The translations under genes and the position numbers were made by a program. The notes below the pieces were generated by a model. The model worked only from the letters and a program-made list of their open reading frames with translations, searched no databases and had not been told where the DNA came from. From NCBI RefSeq assembly GCF_016827595.1, contig NZ_JAECMS010000002.1:434001-498000 (forward strand): 64,000 bases of DNA, written 5' to 3'. Below, in pieces: positions 51,299-60,812 of the stretch; the stretch's first letter is position 1, and every line of letters begins with the position of its first letter. This stretch comes from Luteirhabdus pelagi. GTDB lineage: Bacteria > Bacteroidota > Bacteroidia > Flavobacteriales > Flavobacteriaceae.

Positions 51299-51885
51299 AT
51301 ATGCTTCCCCTTATTCCAACCATGTTTTCCAAGGTATTTTTCACCGCTTTCCACCGCACCGTCTTCAATCGATGTTCCCATCGAATCGTTCCAGCGATTT
51401 AAATACCCAAAAAGCGAGATAACCCCCAACATTTCGACGATTTCACCTTCATTCCAATGCTCATGCAATCGTTTTTGGATATCTTCATTCACCGCATTCG
51501 GTACTTGACTGGCGGCAAGCGAAAAATCCAAGGCAGCGCGCTCGGCTTCACTAAAAGCATCATGGGTACGATATTCCCAGATATTATCGAGCTTTTCCTG
51601 TTCCGCTCCATAGCGCTCCGCAGCGCGAATGGCATGGGCCTGACAATACCGACAGCCCGTCGCATTACTGCTTACCCAGGCAATCATTCGCTTTAATGCT
51701 GAAGTCACTCGACCTTCATTGGCCATGACGGCCTTATTCAAATTGATAAACGCTTTGCTAATAGCAGGTCTGCGCTGCATGGTAAGGACACTGTTCGGAC
51801 AAAAACCTAGCGTTTCATTGAAGAATTCGGCCAATTCCTTGGTTTCGGTATCGTGATCGGGAGGTAGAGGTGTTACTAAAGGCAT
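51295..51885 (-). CDS. Peroxidase-related (AhpD/carboxymuconolactone decarboxylase-like) protein
   Basis: 196 aa. The CxxC-x-H motif in NATGCRYCQAHAIRAAERYG is the AhpD redox site, and the flanking helices RPAISKAFINLNKAVMANEGRVTSALKRMIAWVSS fit the carboxymuconolactone decarboxylase fold. It could reduce peroxides or partner peroxiredoxin. Length about 190 is common for the peroxidase-related subtype. Cytoplasmic; single gene. Confidence 0.85.
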   Translation of the reverse strand: MPLVTPLPPDHDTETKELAEFFNETLGFCPNSVLTMQRRPAISKAFINLNKAVMANEGRVTSALKRMIAWVSSNATGCRYCQAHAIRAAERYGAEQEKLDNIWEYRTHDAFSEAERAALDFSLAASQVPNAVNEDIQKRLHEHWNEGEIVEMLGVISLFGYLNRWNDSMGTSIEDGAVESGEKYLGKHGWNKGKHI

Positions 51886-51935
51886 AGGTATCGTTTTAGG
51901 TAACGATAAAAATAGCCAAAAAGAAGTAGCTTACA

Positions 51936-53357
51936 TTATTCTCGTATCAGTTTCATAGTAGTTCCGGAAACATTCAAAAAATAGAGACCGGAGGCGAATG
52001 ATGAGAGATCTAGCTGCTTTTTATTATTCTGAAAAACCCCCGTAGCTAAAAGCCTTCCGTTGCTATCCGTAAGTGAATAGATCAGATGCGAACGATCTTC
52101 TGATTCAATATGGAATATTCCACTAGACGGGTTTGGAAAAACTGTAAGTGAAGCAATACTATTCTCGGTTACTTCTAAAGGATTGTTGTTATATCGGGAC
52201 AAAATAAATTCTGTTTGACCTTCATACCAAATTGTATTTCCGACGACTAAGAACTTTCCTGAATTTGTCAACATAGCATTATAATTCCCCAAGACTCCCG
52301 GAACGCCCGCAAATTGAAAGCTATTATCGATGGTTCCGTCACTAAAAAAACGACGGTAGAAAGGATAGGCGCCACCTTCCCAATCTACATCACCACTATT
52401 GGCAATAAACCGCTGGTTCCCTTGGACTACTGTAGCGGTATAGCCGTCCAAAACGCCATTTGTTCCAAAGCTAGCATCAAGGGTGCCGGAGCTATCGAAC
52501 TTAAGCGTCTTTCTCACCATATTTTCAATATCCACATCCCAGTAGGAACATGAGACTAAAAATGTTTCGTCAAGAAAGGCTGGAGCTGAACAATAATTTT
52601 CCTGATTAACATCAATTTCCGTCTGACCATCGACACCGAATGATGTGTCCGGACTTCCATCGACAAGAAATTTTGCCAAATGCCATGATGTGCTTTCAGT
52701 TGTTTCGTGCTTATACGTTACGAAAAACGTTCCGTTTGTTAACGCCTCAATCCTTGCAGGGTACACATTTCCTGTATCGGTTAACGTTAGCGTTATCATT
52801 CCATTATCTCCGAAATCGAGGTCTGTATCACCGTTTGGCAAGAATCGTTTAACATTAATGAAAGTGTTGGGCGTGCTTGTAGTATAGATATAATCATTTT
52901 CATCTACTTTCAGAAAAATCTCATTCGTTACCGATAGAAATCCATCGACTCCAAAGGCAGTATCTAAGGTGCCATTTGGAAGTAGCCTCCCTATCTTTTG
53001 ATTATTAGGGTTACCCCCAAAAACCAGTTTTCCGTTGCTTTGAAAAAAGAGCTTTTCAAAACTCGAATTAAACTCATTAATCAAAAACCCATCATCTCCA
53101 AAAGTGAAATCATAACTACCGTCTTCAACAAACATAAGTATGAAATGATCGGGATCGCTTGCATTAAAATTTACTCCAGAAACAGCAATTCTTCCATCTG
53201 GGGATGTTGCTGCGGAATAGAAAAATTCGTCATCAGGTGATAGTGTGGTATATAAAAATCCATTGTTCGCGAAAGTCGTATCATAACTTCCATCTTGCGC
53301 ATATGCGAACCCCAATACCATAAAACAAGCAAAACACTCAAGTACTATCTTTTTCAT
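51936..53357 (-). CDS. Delta-60 repeat protein with T9SS type A sorting domain
   Basis: 473 aa. Signal peptide (VLECFACFMVLGFAYAQ). Seven or so delta-60 repeats, each with a core like DGSYDTTFANNGF, NGTLDTAFGVDGF or DGSPDTSFGVDG, spaced about 50 residues, which probably form a beta propeller. The C-terminal domain SLTVFPNPSSGIFHIE...ASGLYFLNVSGTTMKLIRE is a type A type IX secretion signal (VYPNP-like start, GLYFL, K-hydrophobic end). It is exported by T9SS and attached or released at the cell surface. Function of the propeller unknown. Confidence 0.92.
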   Translation of the reverse strand: MKKIVLECFACFMVLGFAYAQDGSYDTTFANNGFLYTTLSPDDEFFYSAATSPDGRIAVSGVNFNASDPDHFILMFVEDGSYDFTFGDDGFLINEFNSSFEKLFFQSNGKLVFGGNPNNQKIGRLLPNGTLDTAFGVDGFLSVTNEIFLKVDENDYIYTTSTPNTFINVKRFLPNGDTDLDFGDNGMITLTLTDTGNVYPARIEALTNGTFFVTYKHETTESTSWHLAKFLVDGSPDTSFGVDGQTEIDVNQENYCSAPAFLDETFLVSCSYWDVDIENMVRKTLKFDSSGTLDASFGTNGVLDGYTATVVQGNQRFIANSGDVDWEGGAYPFYRRFFSDGTIDNSFQFAGVPGVLGNYNAMLTNSGKFLVVGNTIWYEGQTEFILSRYNNNPLEVTENSIASLTVFPNPSSGIFHIESEDRSHLIYSLTDSNGRLLATGVFQNNKKQLDLSSFASGLYFLNVSGTTMKLIRE

Positions 53358-53449
53358 CCTTATTATTTTAAAGCAACAAACTACAGGCGTTACTGCTAAA
53401 GGTACGTAATTATTAATAATAGAGTATCTACTAACGGCTACTTATAAAA

Positions 53450-53482
53450 TAAAAGCAGCCTTCAGTTAATTCCGAAGGCCAC
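53450..53482 (-). terminator. Terminator of the 628-aa protein gene
   Basis: GCCTTC (53458-53463) / GAAGGC (53474-53479), extended by a few flanking pairs; T-rich on the minus strand. It lies 25-50 bp past the stop. Confidence 0.7.
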
Positions 53483-53506
53483 TTTCAGCTAACACAAAAA
53501 AACTAC

Positions 53507-55393
53507 TTACTTACAAAATAGGACTCGGTCCCAAATATTTGGGTGTTGTTGTTCGCCGTTCGTAAGGTTCAGCTCGGCGTTTAAGCGAACTTCAAATGCA
53601 CAATTAGGCAAATTGCTTACATCATCAGCATCTACAATAGCATCATTCCCCGTATACTGTACTTGGCCATAGGCCTCTTCCCCTGGCGTCGGAAACTGGA
53701 TCGGTTCAAAGTTGTGGGGACCGCCTTGACCGCTCATCGTTAACCATACACTACCTAAATTCGGATTGGCAGCCGTATAATTTACGCGTAATGAGTTTGT
53801 GATATTTGCACAGCTTCCACCATTGACCAATTCCTGAATGTCGAGGGTTGCGATTCCCAGTTCGTTGCTAGTGGCGCCTGGCGCCCACGTCCCACCTTGA
53901 GGTACGTTTTGGTACACGGTGTTAAAAATAGCCAAGGGTCTGGAGAATCCAGCGGCTACTTCACTGGCTGGATTGCCAACCTCTCTTTTTCGCATGCGTA
54001 CGGCGAAATATCTGTTCTGTTCTAAAGGAGCCGAACTAGTACCTGGAACCAAGCCCGATTTATCCACATTTCCACCAGCAAGGTTTCGAGAAATCAATCG
54101 AATGAGTGCTCCGTTAAAGAAAATATCGAAGCCGGGACCATTGTACTGCGGCACTTGCAGCCAATTATTATTGAAATTGACACCAATTTGTCCCGCTGTT
54201 GGATGAATCGCATAGGTTTCATGCTCAATCGTTGGAAACAATTGCGTAATGCGTTCAGCAATTATGGTTGGTGCAATATCACCAGGCGCTACATCTGTCC
54301 ATGATCCAATAGTGGAAACGTCGGTTGTGGGATCGGACACTTCAGCATATTGAAATTTATATTCCACTGGGTTACCATTCAGTTTTTGGGAAAGCGAGCC
54401 TCTCAATTCCAAGTTACTATAGAAGGCTTGTTCATTTAGATCGGCATTACTTTTTCCAGTGGTTCTACCCGTGGCTGGATCGATGTTCAAGACAGGATGG
54501 TACTTCCGGGCATATCCAATTTGATAAAAGGCTGCCGGCGGATCTAAGGTCGTTTCTGGCGCATCGTCTAAGCATAGGTGAACGCAGAGACAGTTTCCAA
54601 CATTTTTTCGACTTGGTTTTTGGGCTTCGGAAGGTGATTCGGCATAGAATTCCTCTCCACCCACAGCAAATTTGAAATAGATATCCGGTCCGTTATCAAA
54701 ACTGAATACCGGTGTGGTTTCAATATTGATGTAGGGTGAAAGGAACGTCTTTTTAAAATCGATAGAGCGATAATAAATACAGAATCGTCCCTGCGCATTA
54801 GTAACGGCACTTCCCAAACGGTCATCGGTGATGATGTCGTCGTCCATGGCAATAACCTCTATACCGACCAACGGTTGTTGCGACTCGCAGTTTAGCACCG
54901 TTCCGCAAATCACCCAAATATCGAGGCGTTGCAGAATGTAACACCAGATACGTCTAAGTATGGTTTGGTTATATGTAGCAATAAGTCCATCGTTGGTTTC
55001 CTTCCATTTGGGATGAACAATATCGATTAATACTTCAAAAGGTTTGAAGTTATTAGGCGTATCAGTATTTCCTTGTCCATAATCGACTACTTCTTTATAG
55101 AATAATACCAAGGCAATAGCACCGCCATCATAGTCTTTCCGGTCGCCATCGATTTCAAATTCGTAGTTGCCGTTACGATCGGTAGTGATTTCAGTTAAAA
55201 GCTGGCTTTTTCGAGCCTTAATGTCCTTTTCTTCATAAACCTTGGCCAATTCCTTGGGTTGCGCAGCGGTAAAAGCAGTCGCTGCGTTTTGGTCGTTTTC
55301 AATACGATACACGCGTAGCGTTGTATTTCGTAGCGGTTGCCGATGCCCATCGCAAATGTTGGCATAAAGCGTTCCTGTTACTGTGTACTTCAT
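53507..55393 (-). CDS. Hypothetical protein with two transthyretin-like domains
   Basis: 628 aa, no signal peptide and no membrane helix. Residues 1-150 (TVTGTLYANICDGHRQPLRN, then TTDRNGNYEFEIDGD) and about 160-275 (VICGTVLNCESQQPLVGIEV, then TNAQGRFCIYY) each look like a transthyretin / carboxypeptidase-regulatory beta sandwich, joined by a Trp/Cys-rich helix (RRIWCYILQRLDIWVIC). A Cys cluster NCLCVHLC follows (about 272). The last 340 residues form an Asn-rich beta domain with no family I can name. Isolated; function unknown. Possible relation to secreted or injection-type proteins is a guess. Confidence 0.75.
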   Translation of the reverse strand: MKYTVTGTLYANICDGHRQPLRNTTLRVYRIENDQNAATAFTAAQPKELAKVYEEKDIKARKSQLLTEITTDRNGNYEFEIDGDRKDYDGGAIALVLFYKEVVDYGQGNTDTPNNFKPFEVLIDIVHPKWKETNDGLIATYNQTILRRIWCYILQRLDIWVICGTVLNCESQQPLVGIEVIAMDDDIITDDRLGSAVTNAQGRFCIYYRSIDFKKTFLSPYINIETTPVFSFDNGPDIYFKFAVGGEEFYAESPSEAQKPSRKNVGNCLCVHLCLDDAPETTLDPPAAFYQIGYARKYHPVLNIDPATGRTTGKSNADLNEQAFYSNLELRGSLSQKLNGNPVEYKFQYAEVSDPTTDVSTIGSWTDVAPGDIAPTIIAERITQLFPTIEHETYAIHPTAGQIGVNFNNNWLQVPQYNGPGFDIFFNGALIRLISRNLAGGNVDKSGLVPGTSSAPLEQNRYFAVRMRKREVGNPASEVAAGFSRPLAIFNTVYQNVPQGGTWAPGATSNELGIATLDIQELVNGGSCANITNSLRVNYTAANPNLGSVWLTMSGQGGPHNFEPIQFPTPGEEAYGQVQYTGNDAIVDADDVSNLPNCAFEVRLNAELNLTNGEQQHPNIWDRVLFCK

Positions 55394-55689
55394 GTTGTTG
55401 GGTTTTAATTGTTGCGTTTCTGAATGGCTAAAGTACTATGGGCATATCGTAAAATACATAAGTAATAAACTGTAAATCAAACTATTGAACAACTGTTTTT
55501 AATAAGTGAAATGCTTTTTTGTTGAAAGTTGAATGCCCCTATTGGAAACGGGGCAGATACATTTTATTTTTGTACTTTTAAAAAGCACTTCCCGCTGTAA
55601 ACCTTCCATTTCTTGGTATTCGTAATAATGATCTTTCAGGGTTTTTCTGAAGGAATGCTAAGATTGAAAAAGGTTGAAATCTCATAATT
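55394..55689. other. Gene-free spacer upstream of recJ
   Basis: 296 bp. It has a TATTTTTG box on the plus strand at about 55564-55571, which would give recJ a leader of about 115 nt. A 19-codon ORF (55628-55687) inside that leader has nothing to recommend it. Otherwise I see nothing. Confidence 0.4.
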
Positions 55690-57381
55690 ATGCGCTGGAC
55701 CTTACGACCAAAACCTTCCGAAGACACCGTACAACAACTTGAAACCTCCCTAGGAGTACCTAAACTCGTAGCTACCTTATTGGCCCAACGCGGTATTGAC
55801 TCCTTTGAAGAAGCAAAGGATTTTTTTAGACCTTCGCTCGAAAAGCTACATAATCCTTTTCTGATGAAGGATATGGATAAGGCCGTATCCCGTATAGAAC
55901 AGGCCATTGAAAAGGATGAGAACATTTTGGTGTATGGCGACTATGATGTTGACGGAACCACTAGTGTCGCGCTAATGAGCTCCTATCTGCGAAGTTTTTA
56001 TCCCAATGTGGCGACCTATATTCCCGATCGCTATGCCGAAGGTTATGGAGTGTCATTTCAAGGAATTGATTTTGCTGAAGACAATGGCTTTAGTTTGATT
56101 ATTGCACTGGATTGTGGCGTAAAAGCCATCGATAAGGTTGCCTATGCAAAGGAAAAAGGAATCGATTTTATTATTTGCGATCACCACCGTCCCGGAAAAG
56201 AACTCCCTGATGCTATTGCGGTTTTGGATCCGAAACGTGAAGACTGCGACTATCTGTACAAAGAGCTTTGTGGATGTGGCGTTGGGTTTAAATTGATTCA
56301 GGCGCTGGCTTCTAAAAGGGGTCAGCAGATGGAAGATTTGGTACTGTATCTCGATTTAGTGGCGACGGCTATTGGGGCCGATATCGTTCCGATTACGGGT
56401 GAAAACAGAATCCTTGCCTATCACGGACTTCGAGTGCTGAATTCCAATCCAAGAACAGGATTCAAGGCTATTTTGAATCAGGTGAAAAAGGAAACCCTCA
56501 CCATTACCGATGTCGTATTTATCATTGCGCCACGAATAAACGCGGCAGGGCGAATGAAGCATGGCAATCACGCCGTATCCTTGCTTACCGAAACAGATGT
56601 TGAAAAAGCAGCCGAATGGGCTGAAGAGATTGAACAATATAATACCGACAGAAGGGATGCCGATAAAATGATTACCCAAGAAGCCTTAGACCAAATTGTT
56701 GAAAATAAAGAAGAAGAGCGAATGAGTACAGTGGTGTATCACGAAACCTGGCATAAAGGTGTTATCGGGATTGTGGCCTCTCGTCTCACGGAAACCTATT
56801 ACCGTCCGACCTTGGTGTTTACCAAAAGTGGCGATAAGCTGGCCGCTTCGGCAAGATCGGTGAAAGGCTTCGATGTGTATGAAGCCTTGGAAGGCTGCGC
56901 CGAGCATATCGAGCAGTTCGGAGGTCATACCTATGCCGCTGGACTGACCATGCTAGAAAAGGATTATGAAAACTTCAAAAATGCCTTTGAGAAGATTGTT
57001 TCAGAAACCATCAATCCGAAATTGTTAACACCTGAATTAATGATCGATGCCGAGCTGGAACTTTCGGAAGTTACCCCAAAACTTTATCGTATCCTGAAAC
57101 AATTTGCGCCTTTCGGACCTGGAAATCACCGTCCCGTTTTTATGGCCCAAAATGTTCGCGATACCGGTTGGGGAAAATGCGTGGGAGAAGATAAAACGCA
57201 TTTACGACTCACCCTTCAAAAAGGGAACTCGTTACCTTTTGCCGCCATCGGTTTCAATATGGCAGATAAGGAAGAAATTGCGTGTTCGGGAAAACCGTTT
57301 AAGGCAGCCTTCAACATCGATGAAAATGAATGGCAAGGAAATGTTTCGCTTCAGCTTCGGTTGAAGGATGTACGTGAATAA
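55690..57381 (+). CDS. recJ: Single-stranded-DNA-specific exonuclease RecJ
   Basis: 563 aa, a 5'-3' exonuclease of the DHH family in mismatch, base-excision and RecF repair. Motifs: VYGDYDVDGTTS (82-91, DHH metal Asps), IICDHHRPG, APRINAAGRM, and GGHTYAAGL in the DHHA1 domain; OB-fold C-terminus (LRLTLQKGNSLPF). Full length. Its stop is 6 nt from the convergent lpxH end. Confidence 0.96.
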   Translation: MRWTLRPKPSEDTVQQLETSLGVPKLVATLLAQRGIDSFEEAKDFFRPSLEKLHNPFLMKDMDKAVSRIEQAIEKDENILVYGDYDVDGTTSVALMSSYLRSFYPNVATYIPDRYAEGYGVSFQGIDFAEDNGFSLIIALDCGVKAIDKVAYAKEKGIDFIICDHHRPGKELPDAIAVLDPKREDCDYLYKELCGCGVGFKLIQALASKRGQQMEDLVLYLDLVATAIGADIVPITGENRILAYHGLRVLNSNPRTGFKAILNQVKKETLTITDVVFIIAPRINAAGRMKHGNHAVSLLTETDVEKAAEWAEEIEQYNTDRRDADKMITQEALDQIVENKEEERMSTVVYHETWHKGVIGIVASRLTETYYRPTLVFTKSGDKLAASARSVKGFDVYEALEGCAEHIEQFGGHTYAAGLTMLEKDYENFKNAFEKIVSETINPKLLTPELMIDAELELSEVTPKLYRILKQFAPFGPGNHRPVFMAQNVRDTGWGKCVGEDKTHLRLTLQKGNSLPFAAIGFNMADKEEIACSGKPFKAAFNIDENEWQGNVSLQLRLKDVRE

Positions 57382-57387
57382 TGAAAT

Positions 57388-58146
57388 TTACTCCTCAAAG
57401 GTCTTCAACTGAAAAGATTTTCCATCAAAAACGCCATAGGTATATTGGTGAATCCAATCGCCTAGGTTGAAATAGGTACTGTTTTCACCTACTTGGATTT
57501 CCATGGGAAGGTGACGATGACCAAAAACAAAATAATCGAAATGTTCTTTCTCCAGTTTTCGCTTAGCATAAAGCGCTAACCATTCGTTTTCTTCACCTAA
57601 AAACTCCTTATCCTCTTCACCTGAAATCAACTTGTTCTTCACCGAAAGATATTGTGCAATCCGTACTCCTATGTCAGGATGTGCCCAACGAAACAACCAT
57701 TTAAAAAAAGGATTGGTAAACACTTTTTTCATGCTTTTATAGCCTTTATCGCCAGGGCCTTTTCCATCACCATGGCCGATAAAAAACTTCGTATCGTTAA
57801 AGACAAAGGTTTTGGGTTCATGGTACACGGGAATGTTCAATTCGGTTTTAAAATAATCGTTCATCCATAGGTCGTGGTTACCGACAAAGAAGTGAATGGG
57901 GATTCCGCTATCGCTCAGTTCGGCAAGTTTTCCCAATACCCGTACAAAACCTTTAGGAACCACCTTTTTATATTCAAACCAAAAATCGAACAAATCGCCT
58001 AAGAGGAAAATAGCAGCGGCATCATCCTTTACCGTATCGAGCCAACGGACAAACTTTTTCTCCCGGGGAAGGCTTTCTTCGGCCGTGGGGGCGCCAAGGT
58101 GATTGTCGCTCGAGAAATAAATCTTTTTTCCTTCGGGAAGTTGCAT
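57388..58146 (-). CDS. lpxH: UDP-2,3-diacylglucosamine diphosphatase
   Basis: 252 aa. Calcineurin-type metallophosphatase with FSSDNHLG, LGDLFDFWFE, VGNHDLW, IGHGDGKGPGDKGY and FGHRHLP. It removes UMP from UDP-diacylglucosamine, giving lipid X in lipid A synthesis. The order of motifs and the DLFDFWF set fit LpxH; peripheral to the inner membrane. The promoter box is 4 nt before the ATG. Confidence 0.92.
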   Translation of the reverse strand: MQLPEGKKIYFSSDNHLGAPTAEESLPREKKFVRWLDTVKDDAAAIFLLGDLFDFWFEYKKVVPKGFVRVLGKLAELSDSGIPIHFFVGNHDLWMNDYFKTELNIPVYHEPKTFVFNDTKFFIGHGDGKGPGDKGYKSMKKVFTNPFFKWLFRWAHPDIGVRIAQYLSVKNKLISGEEDKEFLGEENEWLALYAKRKLEKEHFDYFVFGHRHLPMEIQVGENSTYFNLGDWIHQYTYGVFDGKSFQLKTFEE

Positions 58147-58150
58147 AGGG

Positions 58151-58158
58151 TAAAGATA
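58151..58158 (-). promoter_or_regulatory. -7 box of lpxH, 4 nt from the ATG
   Basis: TATCTTTA (minus), then CCCT, then ATG at 58146. Identical over 15 nt to the rnpA start region. Confidence 0.5.
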
Positions 58159-58184
58159 GCTAAAAATACAAGCGGAAGAAGTGC

Positions 58185-58637
58185 TTAGCCGTTATCGCTG
58201 GCAAACCATTCGGCATAACTACTGGCAGTTTCCTGAAGTTTTAGGGAATGAAGCGTAATGGTTTTCGGTAACCTGGCCTTGATTTTTTCGGCAAAATCGA
58301 TGACCATCATTTCACTGGTAGGTTGGTAATCGACCAACAACACACTATGGCCACGATCCTTCAATTCATTCGCCAATTCAACATGGGGTGTGTTTTTGTT
58401 GAAGACGGTTGCATGATCGAATACATCAACGATTTCTTCCTTTACGATTTTCTTCAGATCGCCAAAATCGATTACCATCCCATACTTCACATTATCCGTA
58501 TCTGAAATAGGAGTACCGATAACCGTTACCGAAAGCTTATAGCTGTGACCATGTACATTTCGGCATTTTCCATCGTAGCCATACAGGGCATGCCCGGTTT
58601 CAAAAGAAAACATTTTTGTGATACGAATCTTGCTCAT
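58185..58637 (-). CDS. queD: 6-carboxy-5,6,7,8-tetrahydropterin synthase
   Basis: 150 aa, PTPS family; second step from GTP cyclohydrolase product to preQ0 and queuosine. Zinc His16, His29 and His31 with the catalytic Cys25 in FETGHALYGYDGKCRNVHGH, and the closing LQETASSYAEW. Length 150 is a bit longer than E. coli QueD (121 aa), with an insertion near FNKNTPH. No other queuosine gene nearby. Confidence 0.92.
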   Translation of the reverse strand: MSKIRITKMFSFETGHALYGYDGKCRNVHGHSYKLSVTVIGTPISDTDNVKYGMVIDFGDLKKIVKEEIVDVFDHATVFNKNTPHVELANELKDRGHSVLLVDYQPTSEMMVIDFAEKIKARLPKTITLHSLKLQETASSYAEWFASDNG

Positions 58638-58654
58638 ACGGTTGTTTCAGGCCA

Positions 58655-58662
58655 CAAAGATA
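58655..58662 (-). promoter_or_regulatory. -7 promoter box of queD
   Basis: TATCTTTG on the minus strand, exact match, 17 nt before the ATG. Confidence 0.6.
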
Positions 58663-58712
58663 CAAGAAATGCAACGGATGAAAATTTTTCAAAAAGTAAA
58701 AAAACTTCGAAG

Positions 58713-58720
58713 TATATTTG
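58713..58720 (+). promoter_or_regulatory. -7 promoter box of the 2OG oxygenase
   Basis: TATATTTG, exact match, 20 nt before the ATG at 58741. Confidence 0.6.
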
Positions 58721-58740
58721 CGCGCTTTTTAATAAAATGA

Positions 58741-59397
58741 ATGAATACACAGGAGCTTTTTGAACAAGTGGATTTTGTTGAAAATCCGTTGTTTGAGAAT
58801 ATTATTGATGACCTAACGACGTCACAATACAGCATTGTCGATACCTTTTTCGAACAGGATGAGGTGTTGCAACTTCGAGAGGCACTGTTACAGCGACAAA
58901 GCGATTCGGCGTTTAAGAAAGCTGCTATTGGAAATAGGGTGAATGAAGAAATTGATCGCTCCATTCGCGGTGATTATATTTTTTGGTTGCGGGACGATAG
59001 TTTGAAGCCGGATGAAACGCTCTTTTTTGAAAGAATCAATGCTTTCGTCAGCTACCTGAATCGTACCTGCTTTATGGGCATCATGCATAAGGAGTTTCAC
59101 TATGCTATTTATCCAAAAGGCACTTTTTATAAGCGGCATATCGATACATTTCAGAACGATGACCGAAGAAAATTATCGATTGTATTCTATTTGAACGATA
59201 CCGATTGGACCACTGAAAATGGCGGACAGTTGGTGTTATATCCTGATGGTAAACCTGAAATATCCGTAGTTCCCATTCCCGGTCGCATGGTCATTTTTGA
59301 AAGTCAGATTTTGGAACATGAAGTTCTTGAAGTGAAGCAGGGCGAACGCCTTAGTATTACTGGCTGGCTAAAAACCCGTGGCGATTTTATGGGCTAA
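58741..59397 (+). CDS. 2-oxoglutarate/Fe(II)-dependent oxygenase
   Basis: 218 aa. The metal triad is His133 and Asp135 in YKRHIDTFQ and His193 in LEHEV, with the 2-oxoglutarate-binding Arg203 in ERLSITGWL. The distal domain DNDTDWTTENGGQLVLYPDG-like strands fit the prolyl-4-hydroxylase / PKHD type. Substrate unknown; protein hydroxylation is possible. The end overlaps the MATE gene by 11 nt (convergent). Confidence 0.87.
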   Translation: MNTQELFEQVDFVENPLFENIIDDLTTSQYSIVDTFFEQDEVLQLREALLQRQSDSAFKKAAIGNRVNEEIDRSIRGDYIFWLRDDSLKPDETLFFERINAFVSYLNRTCFMGIMHKEFHYAIYPKGTFYKRHIDTFQNDDRRKLSIVFYLNDTDWTTENGGQLVLYPDGKPEISVVPIPGRMVIFESQILEHEVLEVKQGERLSITGWLKTRGDFMG

Positions 59398-60721
59398 CCG
59401 CTAATGGAGCATATTTTTTCCGGAATTTAATGAGAAGTGCCACTCCGCGATAACCAATCCATACCAATAGAGCGAGCCAAATACCCTGTAAGCCCCAACC
59501 TAGAATTTTTGAGGCGTAGAGTACAGGAATAAATCCGAATAGCGTAGCGCCAAGTAATACGTTTCGAAGGAATTTCATTTCTCCCAAGCCCTTAAAAACG
59601 GCATCCAAGGTGAAACCTAGGGCATTCAAGGGTTGACATACCAAGACTAGATAAAACATACCGTAGAACACATTCAGTACTTCGGGGTCTTTATTAAACA
59701 TTCTTCCGATAGGTTGATAAAGTATAACACCAAGGACAATTAGTCCGAGTGCAACGAAAGCGTTATAGGTGCTTACTTTTTTGACGAGTTTTTTAAGGGT
59801 GACAAAATCTCGTGCGCCCAACAGTTTTCCACTCAAAATATTCCCAGCAGCACCGTAACCATCAAGAAAGAAGGCCGTAAAAAACCAAATATTGATAGCG
59901 ATGGCATGTGCCGCGATGTACTCTTTTCCTAAGCCGGTTGCTTCACGAACAGCAAGAAGTAATGCAGCATTTAAGGCAAGCGTTCGGACAAATAGATGAA
60001 GGCTCATAGAAACCAGCCGTTTTATTTCAGGGTGAAGCGGAAAGGTCAAGCGAAGCGTGACCGTTGTTTTCTTCACCAAAAACCCAAAAGCCATCAATGC
60101 CATGACGCTTTGCGCAATTAAACTAGCATATGCAGCCCCTTTTAGGTTCATAGGCTCCCACCAGCCTTCAACGCCATACACCAGCATAAAGTCCAACAGA
60201 ATGTTTAATCCAGCACCAATAGCGGCAATGACCATAGGCCAAAAGGTGTTTTGAAGGCCACGGAATAATCCAAAAATAGCAAAGGTGAACAGCGTTAATG
60301 GGAAGCCCCACACCCGAATGTTATAGTAATCAATACTAAATTGAAGGATGGTGCCTTCGGCGTTTAGCAGTCGGAAGATTTCTTCAATAAAAAAGTAAGT
60401 GCCCAGTAGTACAACCACACCGGCGGCAACATTGAAATAGATGGCCTGTGCTGGAAAACTATCTAGATCTTTCAGTTTCCCTGCCCCAAGATTCTGCGAA
60501 ACGATGGCGGAAATAGCGCTACGTGTTTGTCCGAGTATCCAAATCAGCATCGATAAAAACGATCCAACGATTCCTACGGCCGCCAAGGATTCGGTACCGT
60601 ATTCAGGAATGTTTCCCACCACGGCCGAATCGGTAATAGACAAGACAGGTTCTGCAATTCCCGCGATAATAGCAGGAATGGCTAATTGCTGTATGCGTGA
60701 AAAGGAAATATTTGTTGCCAT
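59387..60721 (-). CDS. MATE family efflux pump
   Basis: 444 aa with 12 predicted helices. The N-terminal ATPAIIAGIAEPVLSITDSAVVGNI-type segment (about 10-35) and the second repeat (about 235-300) are the two pseudo-symmetric MATE halves. It exports cationic drugs or toxins in exchange for Na+ or H+. A TATTTTTG box lies 10 nt upstream of the ATG (60732-60739). Confidence 0.93.
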   Translation of the reverse strand: MATNISFSRIQQLAIPAIIAGIAEPVLSITDSAVVGNIPEYGTESLAAVGIVGSFLSMLIWILGQTRSAISAIVSQNLGAGKLKDLDSFPAQAIYFNVAAGVVVLLGTYFFIEEIFRLLNAEGTILQFSIDYYNIRVWGFPLTLFTFAIFGLFRGLQNTFWPMVIAAIGAGLNILLDFMLVYGVEGWWEPMNLKGAAYASLIAQSVMALMAFGFLVKKTTVTLRLTFPLHPEIKRLVSMSLHLFVRTLALNAALLLAVREATGLGKEYIAAHAIAINIWFFTAFFLDGYGAAGNILSGKLLGARDFVTLKKLVKKVSTYNAFVALGLIVLGVILYQPIGRMFNKDPEVLNVFYGMFYLVLVCQPLNALGFTLDAVFKGLGEMKFLRNVLLGATLFGFIPVLYASKILGWGLQGIWLALLVWIGYRGVALLIKFRKKYAPLAVSP

Positions 60722-60812
60722 AACGAGCAGGCAAAAATACGGATAACTGAGAGGTAAATTAGAGGGGTAAGCATAGCTTTTCCAAATAGCGACGTAATCC
60801 GAACCTATCTCG

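Noticed and set aside
55628-55687. 19-codon ORF in the recJ leader
   Set aside because: Too short, no ribosome binding site seen, nothing conserved visible.
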